Source: Biscogniauxia marginata
Taxonomy: Eukaryota > Ascomycota > Sordariomycetes > Xylariales > Xylariaceae
Length of the DNA stretch: 64,000 nucleotides
Direction of reading: 5' to 3'
NCBI GenBank assembly: GCA_022695795.1
Contig: MU404143.1
Location: 62,001-126,000 of the forward strand
The position numbers and the translations under genes are program-made. The notes under the pieces were generated by a model that saw only the letters and a list, made by a program, of their open reading frames with translations, was not told the DNA's origin and ran no database searches. This document shows positions 24,444 to 36,400 of the stretch, one piece after another; the first letter of the stretch is position 1; each line of letters begins with the position of its first letter.

Positions 24444-25273
24444 TTTGGTGAAGCAAAACTGAACTGTATAGTTGGATACTTCTCTCTTGAGGAAGAAAGA
24501 AAGAAAGAAAGTAGGCGGGACGGAACGGATGGGCGAGAATTAATAGGTTAAGCGTTCGTGGTGTGGGGGTGGTGGTAGTGGTGTTTAGAGGTTTAGCTAC
24601 GAGTAAATGCAAAGAAACCTTAGCTTTATCCCTCTTGCTATCATTTTTAGATGATGTCAGTCGCTGGATTTATTAATCATAATTAGCTAGTACCTAGGTA
24701 CCTAAGGTGAACTTCTCAAGCGAGCTCTCCGAAGGCGATAGCTCCGTGGAAGCTTCCATCTCGGCCAAGCCTCGGCAACTTCTTCAGTCTTCCGTCATCC
24801 CGCTGTCCATATGTCCCCGGCCATATTTGTATTTGTATTTGTATTTGTATGTACAATGCCTACATAAAGTGTACCTATTTACTCTTAACCTAGGTAGCGA
24901 TACGAAGTACCTACTGCTCGCCTCGTTGCAAGAAATAGGTACCTCATGCTGGGCCGTCGCTGATGTGGGGTTGTGTCACATTTTGAAGTTGGTGAGATCC
25001 CTTACTTCATGGGCATATATAGGTAGGTACATGTAAGTACCTACCCACTTAGAGGGTACTTTAAGTATATGCATGCATCCATGCATGCGGTGGTAGGTAC
25101 ATAGGTAATGTAGGTAATGGGTTAATTTCATAGACCTAAGAGGTAGAGGCGGGGTCAACTAAACGCGTCGATATCTAATTATCGCGTCTTTTCCCCACCC
25201 CCATCGTTCCTAGAGATAAACTAACATTTCCTCTCTTCAAAGACAACATGAGCCATAACGGGGTGCGGGCAAG
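24444..25273. promoter_or_regulatory. Divergent promoter region, sod2 / psf3
   Basis: 830 bp between two divergently transcribed genes. It contains a short tandem repeat of TATTTG near 24823-24850, several GGTACCTA/TAGGTAGGTA-type motifs (24690-24705, 24890-24945, 25020-25060, 25095-25120) and the palindromic 'gcatgcatccatgcatgc' near 25070. No individual factor site can be named with confidence. Confidence 0.5.
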
Positions 25274-25895
25274 ATGTCCTACTACGATATAGACGCCATC
25301 TTGACAGATGCCGAGGTATATCCGCCTTTTACCTCTCTATTGATCTTATCACTAACCAGTCGCTCGGTAGAAAGTTCCTTGCAAGTTCGAGCTCGAAGTC
25401 CCCGAGCTAGGCTACCTCGACAACAACCCGGCGCAACCACTCAAGGCTGGCACTTCGGTCGGTCTCCCGCTATGGCTCGGTGAACTTCTCGCCCTCGCCA
25501 GCAGGTCCCCGAGTAGCTCCGATGAGTATGCCAAGTCTTTCATCTCCTTGAATCTACCGCCTTCCCTCTCCAACGAGGTTATGTCCGCCCTCAAGGCGGA
25601 TCCCCGCGCCGTGCCCCTCCGAGACCAATCGCATAATTTCTACGGCCTGGGAACACGCATTCTAGATCTATTCGAAGAGAAGGAGATATGTGCCATATTG
25701 CGGAGGACCTTTGTTGCGAGGGCTGCCGATATCGCCCTCCATGCGCGCAAAGCTGGTGCTACCGATGATATGAGCGTCGGGGGCGGGGAGGAGTTCCTGA
25801 GAGGACTCGAGGAATGGGAGAGGAACTTGTTCAAGAAGGCCCATGATGGTACCAAGGGGACTAAGGAATGGATGGAGGGTGTCAAAAAGCATTGA
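25274..25895 (+). CDS. psf3: GINS complex subunit Psf3
   Basis: Two exons, 25274-25315 (14 codons) and 25371-25895, with a 55-bp intron; 188 residues. The N-terminus 'MSYYDIDAILTDAE|KVPC' followed by 'FELEVPELGYLD' and 'GTSVGLPLWLGELLA' is the Psf3 signature, and 'FYGLGTRILDLF' with a helical C-terminal half completes the family length. GINS (Sld5-Psf1-Psf2-Psf3) joins Cdc45 and MCM2-7 in the replicative helicase, so the gene should be essential and S-phase expressed. The first exon ends after a dozen codons, a common arrangement in fungal replication genes. It lies head-to-tail with the next gene. Confidence 0.93.
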
Positions 25896-26360
25896 AGGTC
25901 AGATTCGAACCTAGGGGGGTGATAAATAATATATACCTAGGTATATATCAAGGTACCTTAAGGTTAGGCAAATACGTAGGTAGGTACATGAAGTCATCTA
26001 CCTATGGGCTGTGTTAGGGGCGCTAGGTAGGTACCGCCTATGATGCAGGTATACAGTTTATGCGCATATATGTTGACTGTGTTTGCACCGTACGGCGCTT
26101 GGGCTTGCCGACCTACCTGGCTACGACTAAAACGTGCGTACCTACACTAGTACCTAGGTACCTAAGGTACAACATACATTAGCCCAGCTTAGGAAAGTAC
26201 TCTAGACTTGTCCTCAGTGAACTCTTAAAATTTCCCATCAACATCTTCAAAGTTGGCAAGCCATGCAACTCTTCTGAATAACCCCACACGGAGACGCGTG
26301 CCGCACGATCTAGACGGTGACTTGACACTCATAGTGCTAGATTGCTCCAGCGTTACTAAA
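25896..26360. promoter_or_regulatory. psf3 - tfip11 spacer rich in GGTACCTA motifs
   Basis: 465 bp. It contains repeated palindromic TACCTAGGTA / GGTACCTAAGG motifs (about 25935-25990, 26025-26035, 26145-26170). The same motif recurs at many gene flanks in this window. An upstream TTG-started extension of the next frame begins at 26253 and is probably not translated. Confidence 0.5.
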
Positions 26361-29183
26361 ATGTCGTTCGATCCAGCTACTATTTCCAAAGCTGATGCTA
26401 CAGCCTATTCTTCTTCCGATACCGACGAAAACGACGACGACGAATACCTGAAACCATCCGTTGACCCTCGTGATGACGATTTCCTCGGCTACAATCCTCG
26501 TAAACGACGAAGAACCGGCCGCAATGCCAAAGAAAGCGCTGCACTGGGGATATTTGGCTCGGACAGCGAAGACGACGGTCCTGGGAGGCGGTCGAAGTCA
26601 AAGACAGATCTACGACACAAGAACGTTACCTTTGTGTCTGCTGGACGACAGAATTTGACCGAGAGCATGGGCGACGACGACGATGATGATGACGATAGCG
26701 AGGCTAGTGATCAGCCTGATCTAGGCGCGCAAGTGACTGCACGACAGGAGAATGACAACTATGAGGACGAAGGCGGAGATGATGATAATGATGATGAGGA
26801 TGAGGCTATGACTGGCGTCGGTCTCGGGTTTCGGCCTTCAGTCCCAGGGCTCGGCTGGACGCCTCTAGCCCGACCCCAAGACACACCCACCAAGTCGACT
26901 AGAATCAGTACCAAATACAATGGGAACACACCTCCAGGAAAAGGTTTCGTTCCTTCATCCGCCAATAATCCTGTACTTGATCCGAACCTCCGAGATGAAC
27001 CGCCAGCCTCTCCTCAAACCCCGAAGCCCAGTGTCTTTGGCGGTAGAGGAAAGACCAAGTCGTTCGCGGCGCGAATGATGGCAAAGATGGGTTACGTCGA
27101 AGGTCAAGGTCTTGGTGCTCAGGGCCAAGGTCGTAACGTCATCATCGAAGCTACCTTACGTCCACAAGGTGTTGGTCTCGGTGCTGTCAAGGAAAAATCA
27201 GTGCAAGAACGAAAAGAAGAAAAGCGCCAAGCACGCATGCGAGGGGAGGAGGTCATTGATTCAGATGAAGAGAAAAGAAAGGCGAAACGCGAAAGGAAAA
27301 AGAAGGGTCTGGATATTGCAACCGGCAGCGGTGCAAGCACACCAAAGAGACCCAAGGCAAGATACTTAACCGCTGGGGATATACAGAAGGCGGCACCGGG
27401 TCTACACATACCTGATGCCTTTGCTCCTATTTTAGATATGACCGGACGGGACCAGAAGCTATTGACATCTAGTTCAGGGCTTTTGACTCCCACAGCCGGC
27501 ACTGAGGTAGTTGAACAGACAGAGGAGCGCAAAATAGCAAGACGAGCCCGGGGTGATCTTGCTGCGTTTGTGGAGGAATGGAAAGGCCTGGGGGAGAGGA
27601 AGGCATGGCTAGACATGGAAATGCGTCAACGCGAACAAGAGTTAGACGAGCTTGAGAGTAACTTTGCGGTGCTCAAGATTTTCTCTTCAGTCTTAGATCA
27701 AGTCTCGCAGGCTGCACGCGATCAACAGTGGGATACAGTCATCTCCGGCCTGAAGCAGGCTGAGGTCACCTCGTCTGCTCATAATGAGGAGTTGACGGGC
27801 ATTACGGTTGCCGCCATCCACCCCTTCTTGCGCGATGCCGTTCAAGGTTGGCAGCCACTTGATGACCCAAAGCTAGGAAGCTTTGCATCTGACCTGTCAG
27901 ACATTCGAGGTCTCCTTGGCCTCAAGAATAAGGCTGTTACTGATCATGCTGTGACCAAGTGGGAGGATACCGAGATCGATGGCACCCACCGTCATCATCA
28001 GAAATCGACGACTCCTTATGAAAGCATGATCTACAAACTACTTTTCCCAAAACTCGCCACTACTGTTTCCCAGACATGGGACGTTTACAATGCAGCCCCC
28101 CTCTTAGCCGTTTTCGAAAAATGGGAACAGCTCTTCCCAGCATTCGTCCGCTCCCAACTGCTTGAGCAAGTGGTCAGACGCCTTGATGACGCTATTGGAA
28201 GTTGGAAACCGAAGAAGAGGCAGCACAATCTGCCACATCTATGGCTGTTCCCCTGGCTTCAGCATCTACCCGCCCACCACCTCGAACCGAAAGGCACTGG
28301 CCTTGTCGCCGGCGTCAAACGTAAATTTCGGCAGCTGGTTGATGTTTGGGAGTTCGAAAAGGGGGTTATTCCTGGTCTCAAACAGTGGAAGGATGTCTTC
28401 CGCCCATCTAAGACCCAGGACCAATGGAAACCCCTTGTCATGCATCACATTCTCCCGAGCATGGCGCGATACCTACGTACGAACTTCCGCGTTGATCCGA
28501 GTGATCAAGAGCCATACCTAGAGATACTCAGTGGCGTCCTGAAATGGACTGACATCATCTCCACATCAATGGTGGCAGAAGTTATCGTCGCCGAGGTATT
28601 CCCTATGTGGCATGAGGTTCTATACCAGTGGCTCGCCAGCAGCGAGGCCAATTATGAAGAAATAGGTGCTTGGTTCCAATGGTGGGAAGAACAGGTGTTC
28701 CCGACGGATATCGCTTCTTTAGAAACTATCACAGCGGAGTTCAGGAAAGGCAATGCCATGATTGAGAAAGCTCTCGATCTTGGTGACGATGTACAAAAGC
28801 TTCCGCGGCCAGACGGCATACCCGCTCATCAGCCAAAATCCCTCTCTCGCAAACCAAAGCCAGATGAGAATGTTCCCTTACAGCCATCATCGCAACTCTC
28901 GGAGAAGCCAGAGTCTACCTACCGCGATGAGATGGAGGACTGGTGTCAGGAGAACGACCTACAGCTCATACCGGTTCGCAGGGCCAACGAAGCAGGCAAA
29001 CATTACTTCCGCATCACAGCCCGCATGGATGGCAAGGGAGGTGTGTTGGCTTATTTCAAAGGTGACATTCTGGTCATCGAATCTCGGAAGACAAACATGG
29101 AATTAAGAAGGGATATGAAGGACGAGTGGGGATTATTGTTTGATCCTCTATACCAAGAGGTCGAAAGGGTAGGGAGAAGGTGA
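26361..29183 (+). CDS. G-patch splicing factor, TFIP11 / Spp382 (Ntr1) homologue
   Basis: Single exon, 940 residues from ATG 26361 ('MSFDPATISKADATAYSSS'); the frame is open to 26253 but without an ATG. The N-terminal 200 residues are acidic and serine-rich, with a basic 'PRKRRRTGR' nuclear signal and the conserved 'GLGF' motif of TFIP N-termini. The G-patch spans about 235-280 ('MMAKMGYVEGQGLGAQGQG...GVGLGA'). The long C-terminal half is the helical GCFC/TFP11 domain with 'IHPFLRDAVQGWQPL' and 'WLFPWLQHLP'. The family activates the DEAH helicase Prp43 through the G-patch to disassemble intron-lariat spliceosomes. It is a core nuclear gene. A second G-patch splicing protein lies at the right end of the window. 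Confidence 0.93.
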   Translation: MSFDPATISKADATAYSSSDTDENDDDEYLKPSVDPRDDDFLGYNPRKRRRTGRNAKESAALGIFGSDSEDDGPGRRSKSKTDLRHKNVTFVSAGRQNLTESMGDDDDDDDDSEASDQPDLGAQVTARQENDNYEDEGGDDDNDDEDEAMTGVGLGFRPSVPGLGWTPLARPQDTPTKSTRISTKYNGNTPPGKGFVPSSANNPVLDPNLRDEPPASPQTPKPSVFGGRGKTKSFAARMMAKMGYVEGQGLGAQGQGRNVIIEATLRPQGVGLGAVKEKSVQERKEEKRQARMRGEEVIDSDEEKRKAKRERKKKGLDIATGSGASTPKRPKARYLTAGDIQKAAPGLHIPDAFAPILDMTGRDQKLLTSSSGLLTPTAGTEVVEQTEERKIARRARGDLAAFVEEWKGLGERKAWLDMEMRQREQELDELESNFAVLKIFSSVLDQVSQAARDQQWDTVISGLKQAEVTSSAHNEELTGITVAAIHPFLRDAVQGWQPLDDPKLGSFASDLSDIRGLLGLKNKAVTDHAVTKWEDTEIDGTHRHHQKSTTPYESMIYKLLFPKLATTVSQTWDVYNAAPLLAVFEKWEQLFPAFVRSQLLEQVVRRLDDAIGSWKPKKRQHNLPHLWLFPWLQHLPAHHLEPKGTGLVAGVKRKFRQLVDVWEFEKGVIPGLKQWKDVFRPSKTQDQWKPLVMHHILPSMARYLRTNFRVDPSDQEPYLEILSGVLKWTDIISTSMVAEVIVAEVFPMWHEVLYQWLASSEANYEEIGAWFQWWEEQVFPTDIASLETITAEFRKGNAMIEKALDLGDDVQKLPRPDGIPAHQPKSLSRKPKPDENVPLQPSSQLSEKPESTYRDEMEDWCQENDLQLIPVRRANEAGKHYFRITARMDGKGGVLAYFKGDILVIESRKTNMELRRDMKDEWGLLFDPLYQEVERVGRR

Positions 29184-29887
29184 CAATGTCCTCGAGATAT
29201 CTTGTGATTCACAAGAATAAGTAGTGTTGAATAGCAGGTTACTGTCTCGACCCTCATATACTAGCTTGCATCTGTTTTGGATTGTGATGGGCGGCTATAT
29301 GTTAGCTCAGGTTTGGTTGGCCATCCTTCCATACTCCGCCATACACCGAGTAGAGTCACAAGAAGAAACTCGATTACTCGTAGATGCTTATGTTACTGCC
29401 TTCAAACAATTAGAAAAAAGGCGGCCTTGAATATTTCGATAGGGTTAACTAATCCTCAAAGTGTGTAAAGTAATGCAAGGATCCAGTAGATGACTGCCGA
29501 CTTGAACATGAACGGGACGGATTACGCTGTTCATCTTCTTCATTCTATATATCATATTCGAAGTTCCAATACGTATCCCCTTCACATGCGTTGAATGAGC
29601 TAATATCGGGTCGCTGACTACGATCACGCCCAGTCTAATAATATCATCATCAAGTATATAATCCATCAAACATGGTTAAGTTCCATCATGATTCTATGGC
29701 GTATGTTATAAACATCAGAGACTTCTCGGCATATCGAGTAGATAATCCTACACACATATTATTACCAAAGTATCGCAACAGTTTGTCAAGATCTAATTGC
29801 AAATGTTCAGGGTCCCAGTGCCTGTCGGTTCCTTCTCGGTCTCCTCGAGGCTGACATGTCCGCCCACCCCCGTACCAAAATTATCCC
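29184..29887. other. Convergent intergenic region, tfip11 / oligopeptide transporter
   Basis: About 700 bp separating two convergent genes. Small frames at 29224-29468 and 29672-29854 have no recognised domain. It presumably holds both 3' UTRs. Confidence 0.5.
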
Positions 29888-32800
29888 TTAATGGAATTCA
29901 CCGTATCGCGGGCCGAAATAGTCACCCTGTTTGACCTTAAGCAGTGTACAAGCATCACCTTCGCACCCCTGACTGGTAACGGTGTTACCCCACCAGTCAA
30001 CGGAGATTTCTGTCCATTGTAAGGAGAAAAATATAATGATAGCAGCGACCGCGACCGCACTACTAAATGATGCCGATAAAACGAAGTTGTACTTAGACCA
30101 CAGTCCCAAGTAGCGTGTCTTAAGGTAAATCCACGAGGCATACGCAATGGGAACCGCCGGCCATATGTAAGACAGATTGTAGGGAGCCCACTGCAGAAAA
30201 AGGAGTTAGTAATTGCTATGTTTGGACTTTTTTTAACCCATGAAACATGTCTTGGGAGCAAAAACTCGTATAAAAAAAGGCCAGAATAGGCAGGTTCTAC
30301 CCCTGAGACAGGCTATCAGAGGCAATAAATAACTCCAATATTAACTTACGCTCAGAGCGCCGTAGAACATGGCAACGGGATGGATCTGCCTCATCCAGGG
30401 CTTATTAAATCTCTTGTTCGTATAGTAGATGATTATTGGGACGACAAAGCCGATGGGAAATCCGGCCAGAAGCCACGTGTACATGCCGCCCTTTCCAAAG
30501 ACCTTTATAGGCCCGACTGTTCCCCATAGAACAGATGCTGTAAAGAACGTGTTTATTCCGGGGCAAGTGAATCGATTCGGTGCGTCCACGGTGCATACGC
30601 CAGAAATCTGGTTCATCTGAAAGTTGAGAACACCTGTGCACTGCAGAAAAGAGAATCAGTAATTGCTATATTCGGGCTGTTTTAACACGTGAGACATGTC
30701 TCGGGAGCAAAAACTCGTATAACAAGCCAGAATAGGCATGTTTAACTCATGAGCCAGGCTATAAGGGGTAATAGAGAACTCCGAAATTAGCTTACTACGA
30801 AGGTGGAAATGAGTGTTCCCACCATCTGTGCGGCAAAGGTCTGGCGCGGCGGTATCTTGATATAATGGGCGAGTTTAAGATCGTTTGAAAACCAAAGAGC
30901 ATCTACGGAAAACAGAAATTAGTACCTGTACTCTCTCCCTCAATCTTAAGTGGCAGCTACTAGAAATATCCAGATCGTGTCGCAAGAGCAAAAGTGGAAC
31001 CGGCTATACATTAATAAGGGGCGCTTCCTGTAAGAATGTAAAATAAACTACTGGGAGTACTTACGTGCACAAACTACGTAGCCGTAACTCTTGAAGTAGT
31101 TCATGGCCAACGCATTGCCTTGGACCCAAGAGCCGCCAATAAACTCGGCGAGAACATTTAACGTAACCTCGACGCCGGTCATGGCCTTAACGATGCCAAT
31201 CGGGATGACGAATAGCGCACAAAGAGCAAGGCCGTAGAATACCACAGCGGGTGACGTGTACGTATCCCATGCTGCTATTCCAGCGCACCCAAAAGCAATC
31301 GCTATCACCTATTGGATGTCTGCTTAGTGTTCAGGGGCCAAAAAGATAACACACCGGTATCGTGTATATAACAACTAGAAAGCAATAGTTATCGCTCTAT
31401 ATCGGAAGAACTTACAAGCACAATAGTGTACCACCATTCGGGCACTTCTGGATAATGGGACATTAAGCGGTTATGAACATCTTGGTACTGCACAAGATTG
31501 CTGTTCTTGTTCTTCCGGAAGCTGTTGATAAGGTTCTTGAATCCCATAATAATCTCGTGGCGGTGGTAAAGATATGCGTATGAGATTATAGCCGCGTAAA
31601 TACCAAAAAAGAATAGGTACACGACCAGGTTACCGGCAGAAAGGAAGGGGAAAGAGTAAGCCTCGTACTTGGCAGCATCGAATAGACCGTGCTCATCTAC
31701 CGCGTTACTAACGTTGTATATCCCGCCCTTATTATCAAATACCCGGTTCGAGTTGATCGGCAGATATGCAGTGTTATACGTGTTAGTATACCAGAACGCC
31801 GCGATGACTGCGGCTGAGATACAGGCACCGATAAACTTGTTAAAAGTGGAAAAAAAGGGAATCATGAGAGGGTCCGTCTGCGTCACGCGCAAAAGTTAGC
31901 AATTACTCTCATCAAAAGCTGAGCTGGTTCCCCGACGACTTGGAGAGACAATTGACACCCCCTTTAGTATATTAGAATCCCCCGCCCTTGGGCCTTGTTG
32001 CTCCTTCTGTCGCTTGTTTCCCAAAAGAACCATAATATGCCCTACACTGACCTGGTCGAAAAGCAAGGTATTCCAGTCCCAAGTGGGCCAGGGGTTTATA
32101 CCAAGCCCATTGTTAAACCCAGCGATAGTATTTAGGTTCAAGTTGTCAGGAGCAATCCAGGTCATCCAGCTAAAGACACTGAGAGCCGTGAAGATGTAGT
32201 TTGGAAACCAGAAATAGACAAACATCGCGGCGAATGTTAAGCCGAAAAACCTGATCCGCGAAATGGTGAAGATCTTGCGGAACGGACCCATAACGGGCGT
32301 GTTGTTATTCTTTTCGTTATGGAAAGCAGCGTTGAGTGCAATCGTCACCAAAGATGCTGGCCAAACACAGTGTGATGGGTACACCAGGAATCGTCGGATA
32401 ATGCCTGCCATACCGTAGCCGATAAAATTCGTACTAAGGGCAATGAGAATCTGATATGAGAATTGACCGGCGTAGCTCTGGTTGAAATAATCTGGCAAAT
32501 ACTGCACCCAGATGATGTTGTTGGTATAAGGGTAATTCCACGACACATTAGCCATCACGGTGATTAGCACTTTGTGAATCAAGTTAGTAATTACAACTTC
32601 TTCTTCATCTTAAGAGCTGGATGGGGGAGGGGGGGGGATCATAGGTGTATTGTTATTAGAGAGGCGTAAGCAGAATTCCTGAAATTCCTTACTATGTTCC
32701 TTTCTCGAAAATGGGCCAGGGTTTAAGCTGTGCCGAACGCCCCAAAGAGTAAAGCCAACATCAGGAAGCAGTTTCTCACACGCTTTCCCTAGAGGATAAG

Positions 32801-33487
32801 CCAACAACTGGGCAACATTTGCCTGGACAGTGATCGGAGGCTTGCGAATCGAGAAAAGTTGATTGATGAAGGCAAGTAAAAAAGAAAACATCATCCCAAG
32901 GGCCCAAGCGCGTAGAGTCCCACAGGGCATGTTCACATCGTCATGATTATCGACAACGGAGCGCACCTCGGCGTAGGGGCTGTTGACCGTGATCAGAGCA
33001 GCCTCAAGCTTCATCTCCTCGATGAGGACAGCATGCTTTTCGGGGCTCTCAAAAATATCGTCGTTGCCTTAAGAGTGGCTAGTTCAGCTCTAATGCTACG
33101 AGAAAGGTCAACCCCACGACACGAAACCTACCTAGGAAGGCCTTGATTTGCTCAATGATGCTGAACGGGAAATTCGGGTCATTCTCGTGGATGGCCAGGA
33201 CATTCTCCATCAAAGGCCGAATTTCTTCGAGGGTTAGCGTGGCAGCGAACTCTTTGGCCTCAACCAGATCATTTTCGGTAACGTTGAGATCCCTAGAAGC
33301 CTAAAGCATCAAAATTGCGTCCTGCAAGTTGGGGGGGAGGGTCCATTGGAATTATCACGGAAACATACGTCTGAACATGGGCGTTTATCGGCACCTCAAC
33401 ATCGCTACTACGATAAATATCTGAATCAGCCTTTTCGTCCACGCCCTGGGACGCAATAGCCTTCTGGCTTTCGACAGTGTCCGCCAT
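29888..33487 (-). CDS. Oligopeptide transporter (OPT family)
   Basis: Nine exons, minus strand: 33487-33369, 33292-33132, 33067-32693, 32569-32052, 31877-31416, 31308-31065, 30902-30796, 30640-30350 and 30190-29888. Phases close to 859 residues, the normal OPT length. Residues 1-120 are cytosolic; then come many hydrophobic membrane segments with OPT landmarks: 'NMPCGTLRAW', 'YPLGKACEKLLP', the 'WNYPYTNNIIW' stretch, 'FDQTDPLMIPFF', 'SYGYVVCAHALWFSNDLKLAHYIKIPPRQTF' (about 35 residues joined across intron 6), 'WGTVGPIKVFGKGGMY' and 'HPVAMFYGAL'. These transporters import tetra- and pentapeptides, glutathione or related ligands with protons at the plasma membrane. Introns 7 and 8 (30795-30641 and 30349-30191) are near copies of each other and of an intron in the glycosidase gene. 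Introns 2 and 3 use AAG acceptors, so those two borders are slightly less certain. Confidence 0.92.
30191..30349 (-). mobile_element. Introner-like element, copy A (intron 8 of the OPT gene)
   Basis: A 159-bp intron, phase 0, exactly coextensive with the repeat: it begins GTAAGTTAATATTGGAG and ends CTTTTTCTGCAG. It contains a perfect TACTAAC branch-point motif near the 3' end. It shares long blocks in the same order with copies B and C, for example (plus-strand reading) 'gagcaaaaactcgtat' and 'ccagaataggcaggttctac'. The exon junction is AGC|TGG. Confidence 0.88.
30641..30795 (-). mobile_element. Introner-like element, copy B (intron 7 of the OPT gene)
   Basis: A 155-bp intron, phase 0, beginning GTAAGCTAATTTCGGAG and ending CTTTTCTGCAG. 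It aligns along its whole length with copies A and C, including 'gagcaaaaactcgtat', 'gccagaataggca' and 'agagaactccgaaa'. It is more diverged than A is from C. The exon junction is GTA|TGC. Confidence 0.87.
30903..31064 (-). mobile_element. Possible degenerate introner-like element (intron 6 of the OPT gene)
   Basis: A 162-bp intron of similar length. The 3' end ('ctacggaaaacagaaattagtac' in plus-strand reading, against 'ctgcagaaaagagaatcagtaa') and a central block ('gtgtcgcaagagcaaaag...ggctata..aataagggg') resemble copy B at matching distances. The similarity is weak and could be partly chance. Confidence 0.4.
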
Positions 33488-36400
33488 GATAGTTGGTGGG
33501 AAACAATCTAACGAGCTCTTGGAGATTAGAGGGGGGAAAGAGTAGCTCAATGCTTTCCAGGGTGGAATGGCATTATAATATAGTTTCAGGCCCAAGTACA
33601 CAGCACACCTTATTATTTCTTCCCCACCTTACGTGGGAAACTCAACGGCAACGTATGGTGTGCAACGTCGGAACGTGAAAGAACCATAAGTTGGCAGAGG
33701 TGTTCCAGACGCGGACACGGTGCCTTCTAGTTTGGGTTCTTGGGAATACAGCAGACAAGGGTCTTGACATCCCGCAGTCGTGACGGGGCTTTGTTATGAC
33801 CCAAAACGACCTTCCATAAGGGGCCGTGCATGCCGAGGACAGATGGTGGTGAGACATCCCACCCTTTCCCGTATCTGAGGGTGATAGGCAAGCCTCGCTA
33901 GTATCATCAGCAGGGGTCTATGTAGAGATCGTGGGGACAGTTTTCGCTTATTGCCATTATCGGATCATTGACGGTCATATTCGGTCTCGAGACTTCGTGC
34001 ATAGAGGGATTGGTTCAAACGAGAATCACTAGAGGGTGGCACTGTCCAAGTCACATTTCTTGGCAGCGAGATGTTATCAACACATAAAATTGTCAGCAGC
34101 GAATCAAAGTAACTGTAATTATTCCCCATGAGTTACGAATTTGCCTAGGTTGGAATCGTGAAGCGTGCGCGGTTGCACAAGCTTGCGTATAAGTCGGGTG
34201 GTGACCTCAATGATCGAGACAAAGAAATGCCGAATAATTGTCCGGATGTGCTGCGCAGGACCGAAATCAAGACCATCGACCAGGGAGAGTGTCTAGGTTA
34301 GGCGTGTCGGCAGCATCCCAGCTGGGTTTGATAAGGGTCAGAACCTGACTTTAGAAGCATTTGTTCTAGCCTTAAACGTCATGAATCCAGGTTACGAGAT
34401 GGCCATACTCCGTACGTAGGTAGCTGGCTATACAGGCCTCATGCGTGCTTGATAGCACCGAATAGAAATCTAACATTTTTGTCAGGAGTGCCGAAGACAC
34501 TCTAACTCTAGACCGGTTTTCCACTTCAAGTAATTTAAAAAGATGAATACATCCCATGTATTACAATGAGGAGAGGGGGGCTGGTGTGAGACGTGTCGTT
34601 GCAAGTCACATACTGTACCCGATGCTCTTGCCGGAGTGGTACTCGGCACGGTCGTAACGGCTCCGTATAATCAACATTGCCATATTGCTAGTCTTATAAT
34701 ATGGTCAGTTTTAACTGCTCACTCCGCTACTGTTCAACGCATAACGAGTCAAACACACGAACTGCTGACAAGGCCAATTGAAGAACCGTCTTTATAGTCT
34801 TGATAGAACGGGATTCTAAACATCTTGTTTATTTATTGCTCACGTCAATCATATTTTGTCGTTTTCTCGTCTTGCAAGACAATTTGGTTGATATAAACGT
34901 TAGCAAGGGGTTTGATGCATACAATGAACCCCGTACCACAATCCTATCTTCAACCCTGGTCGGTGCCGGCCACCACCCGCTCACACAATGCAACCTAGTA
35001 TCCTCTCAGATCATTCGTCGAGATAAGGGGCCCCTGGTCTAGAAGCCTCCAGGTGATAGATAAGTAGCATTACGCGCAAATAAGCTAGGTAAAGGGATCA
35101 ATTTGGAATGTGGATCGCGACCGACGGTCGTTTATACCCTCCCCCTCCCCCAAATTTGAACCATAGGGTCGGAATTCTAATGGGCCATCAGCACACGGAC
35201 TCGACCAGGTTGATTTAGAGTGCTTACTGGTAGGCAAGTTTGCTAGAATGGCAATGCCCCCTCGTGGCGCAGCCATGGTATACGATGTGTACGGATGTAG
35301 CATCAGTCTATCAGTCTTAATCATGACGCCTTACTCTCAGCTCAATTCACGGTATACCTACCTATCTACTGTGTATTGGAAAGCTGGTGGCGTTGGTAGC
35401 ACTCTTACGGCTAAACCTCAATCAACTACCTAATCTAACCGCTCCGTGAGAGCTATTCACAAGGCACCTACTCTGACTTGCCTTATCTATTCGTAGCCAT
35501 CCGCAAATGCTTTCACATATCGGCTAATGAGGATATAGGTCAAGGGTTCAATGTCACACAGGATTCCGTATGCTTGATTAACGTTTCACCCGCGAGGATC
35601 ATAGATTGCCCATCCCAGGTTCGCCTTGTTGTCATCTGCGATTGGCCAGGACTACATTCATAACTGAGGTGCAACATGAACATGTGTTCATGTATGTAGG
35701 CAGGTAGGTAGGCAAGTAGATAGGTAGATATGATATGATATATGATATGACATGGTTTACCATGGCAGGCATTATGTATCCGGCAGGCAATTTCATTGTG
35801 GTACAGCAAGTTAAGAATTTCCATACAGTCGCTGTTCAATACCAAGACACCACAATCTATGCAGACGGGGTTTCGTGGCTGTTAGCCCCAAGCTTCCGTG
35901 GTATTGGTCGTGACCACCAATCCAATTTTCAATCGGCTAGTGTAACCTTCGCATTCCCAGCGTGTCATTGCATAGAACAAGATAGGCTGGGTAGCTTCTG
36001 GAAGCACCGTTGTCCTTGTTCCCAGCGGATAAGTGAGGTGGTTAAAGCAAGCTAGGTGTTACCATGAACATTCTGATTATGAGGTGAAGGCCAAGTATTA
36101 GAAAACAGAGATTTCCAGTACTATATTCAACGCTACATCAAGAGCTTTATGAGGTTTCATAGGGGCGAGCTTGTATAGTACTTTTTATAGCCACTGCATA
36201 AGTTCTCACAGCACGGATTATGTGCATCCGGAATCCCTATTATATTCTATTCGCGATAATTAATTATGTAAATAGCATACATTCGTCTTCATTTCTCAAT
36301 ATGTTCTCTTAAATCATTGTGTCTCGTTTTTGATCACAGTTCCCAATTCTAGGGACTGCAATATATTATCACGATGTCCTGTATGATTTTGTTATGAACG

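Noticed and set aside
24823..24855. TATTTG tandem repeat as a CRISPR-like or telomeric array
   Set aside because: It is a short simple-sequence repeat without spacers and does not match TTAGGG.
25895..25925. tRNA-like box 'gattcgaacct' on the minus strand
   Set aside because: It resembles a B box, but the flanking bases do not form a T-stem and no A box or cloverleaf is present.
26253..26360. N-terminal extension of the TFIP11 homologue
   Set aside because: The frame is open but would start with TTG; the ATG at 26361 begins the conserved acidic N-terminus.
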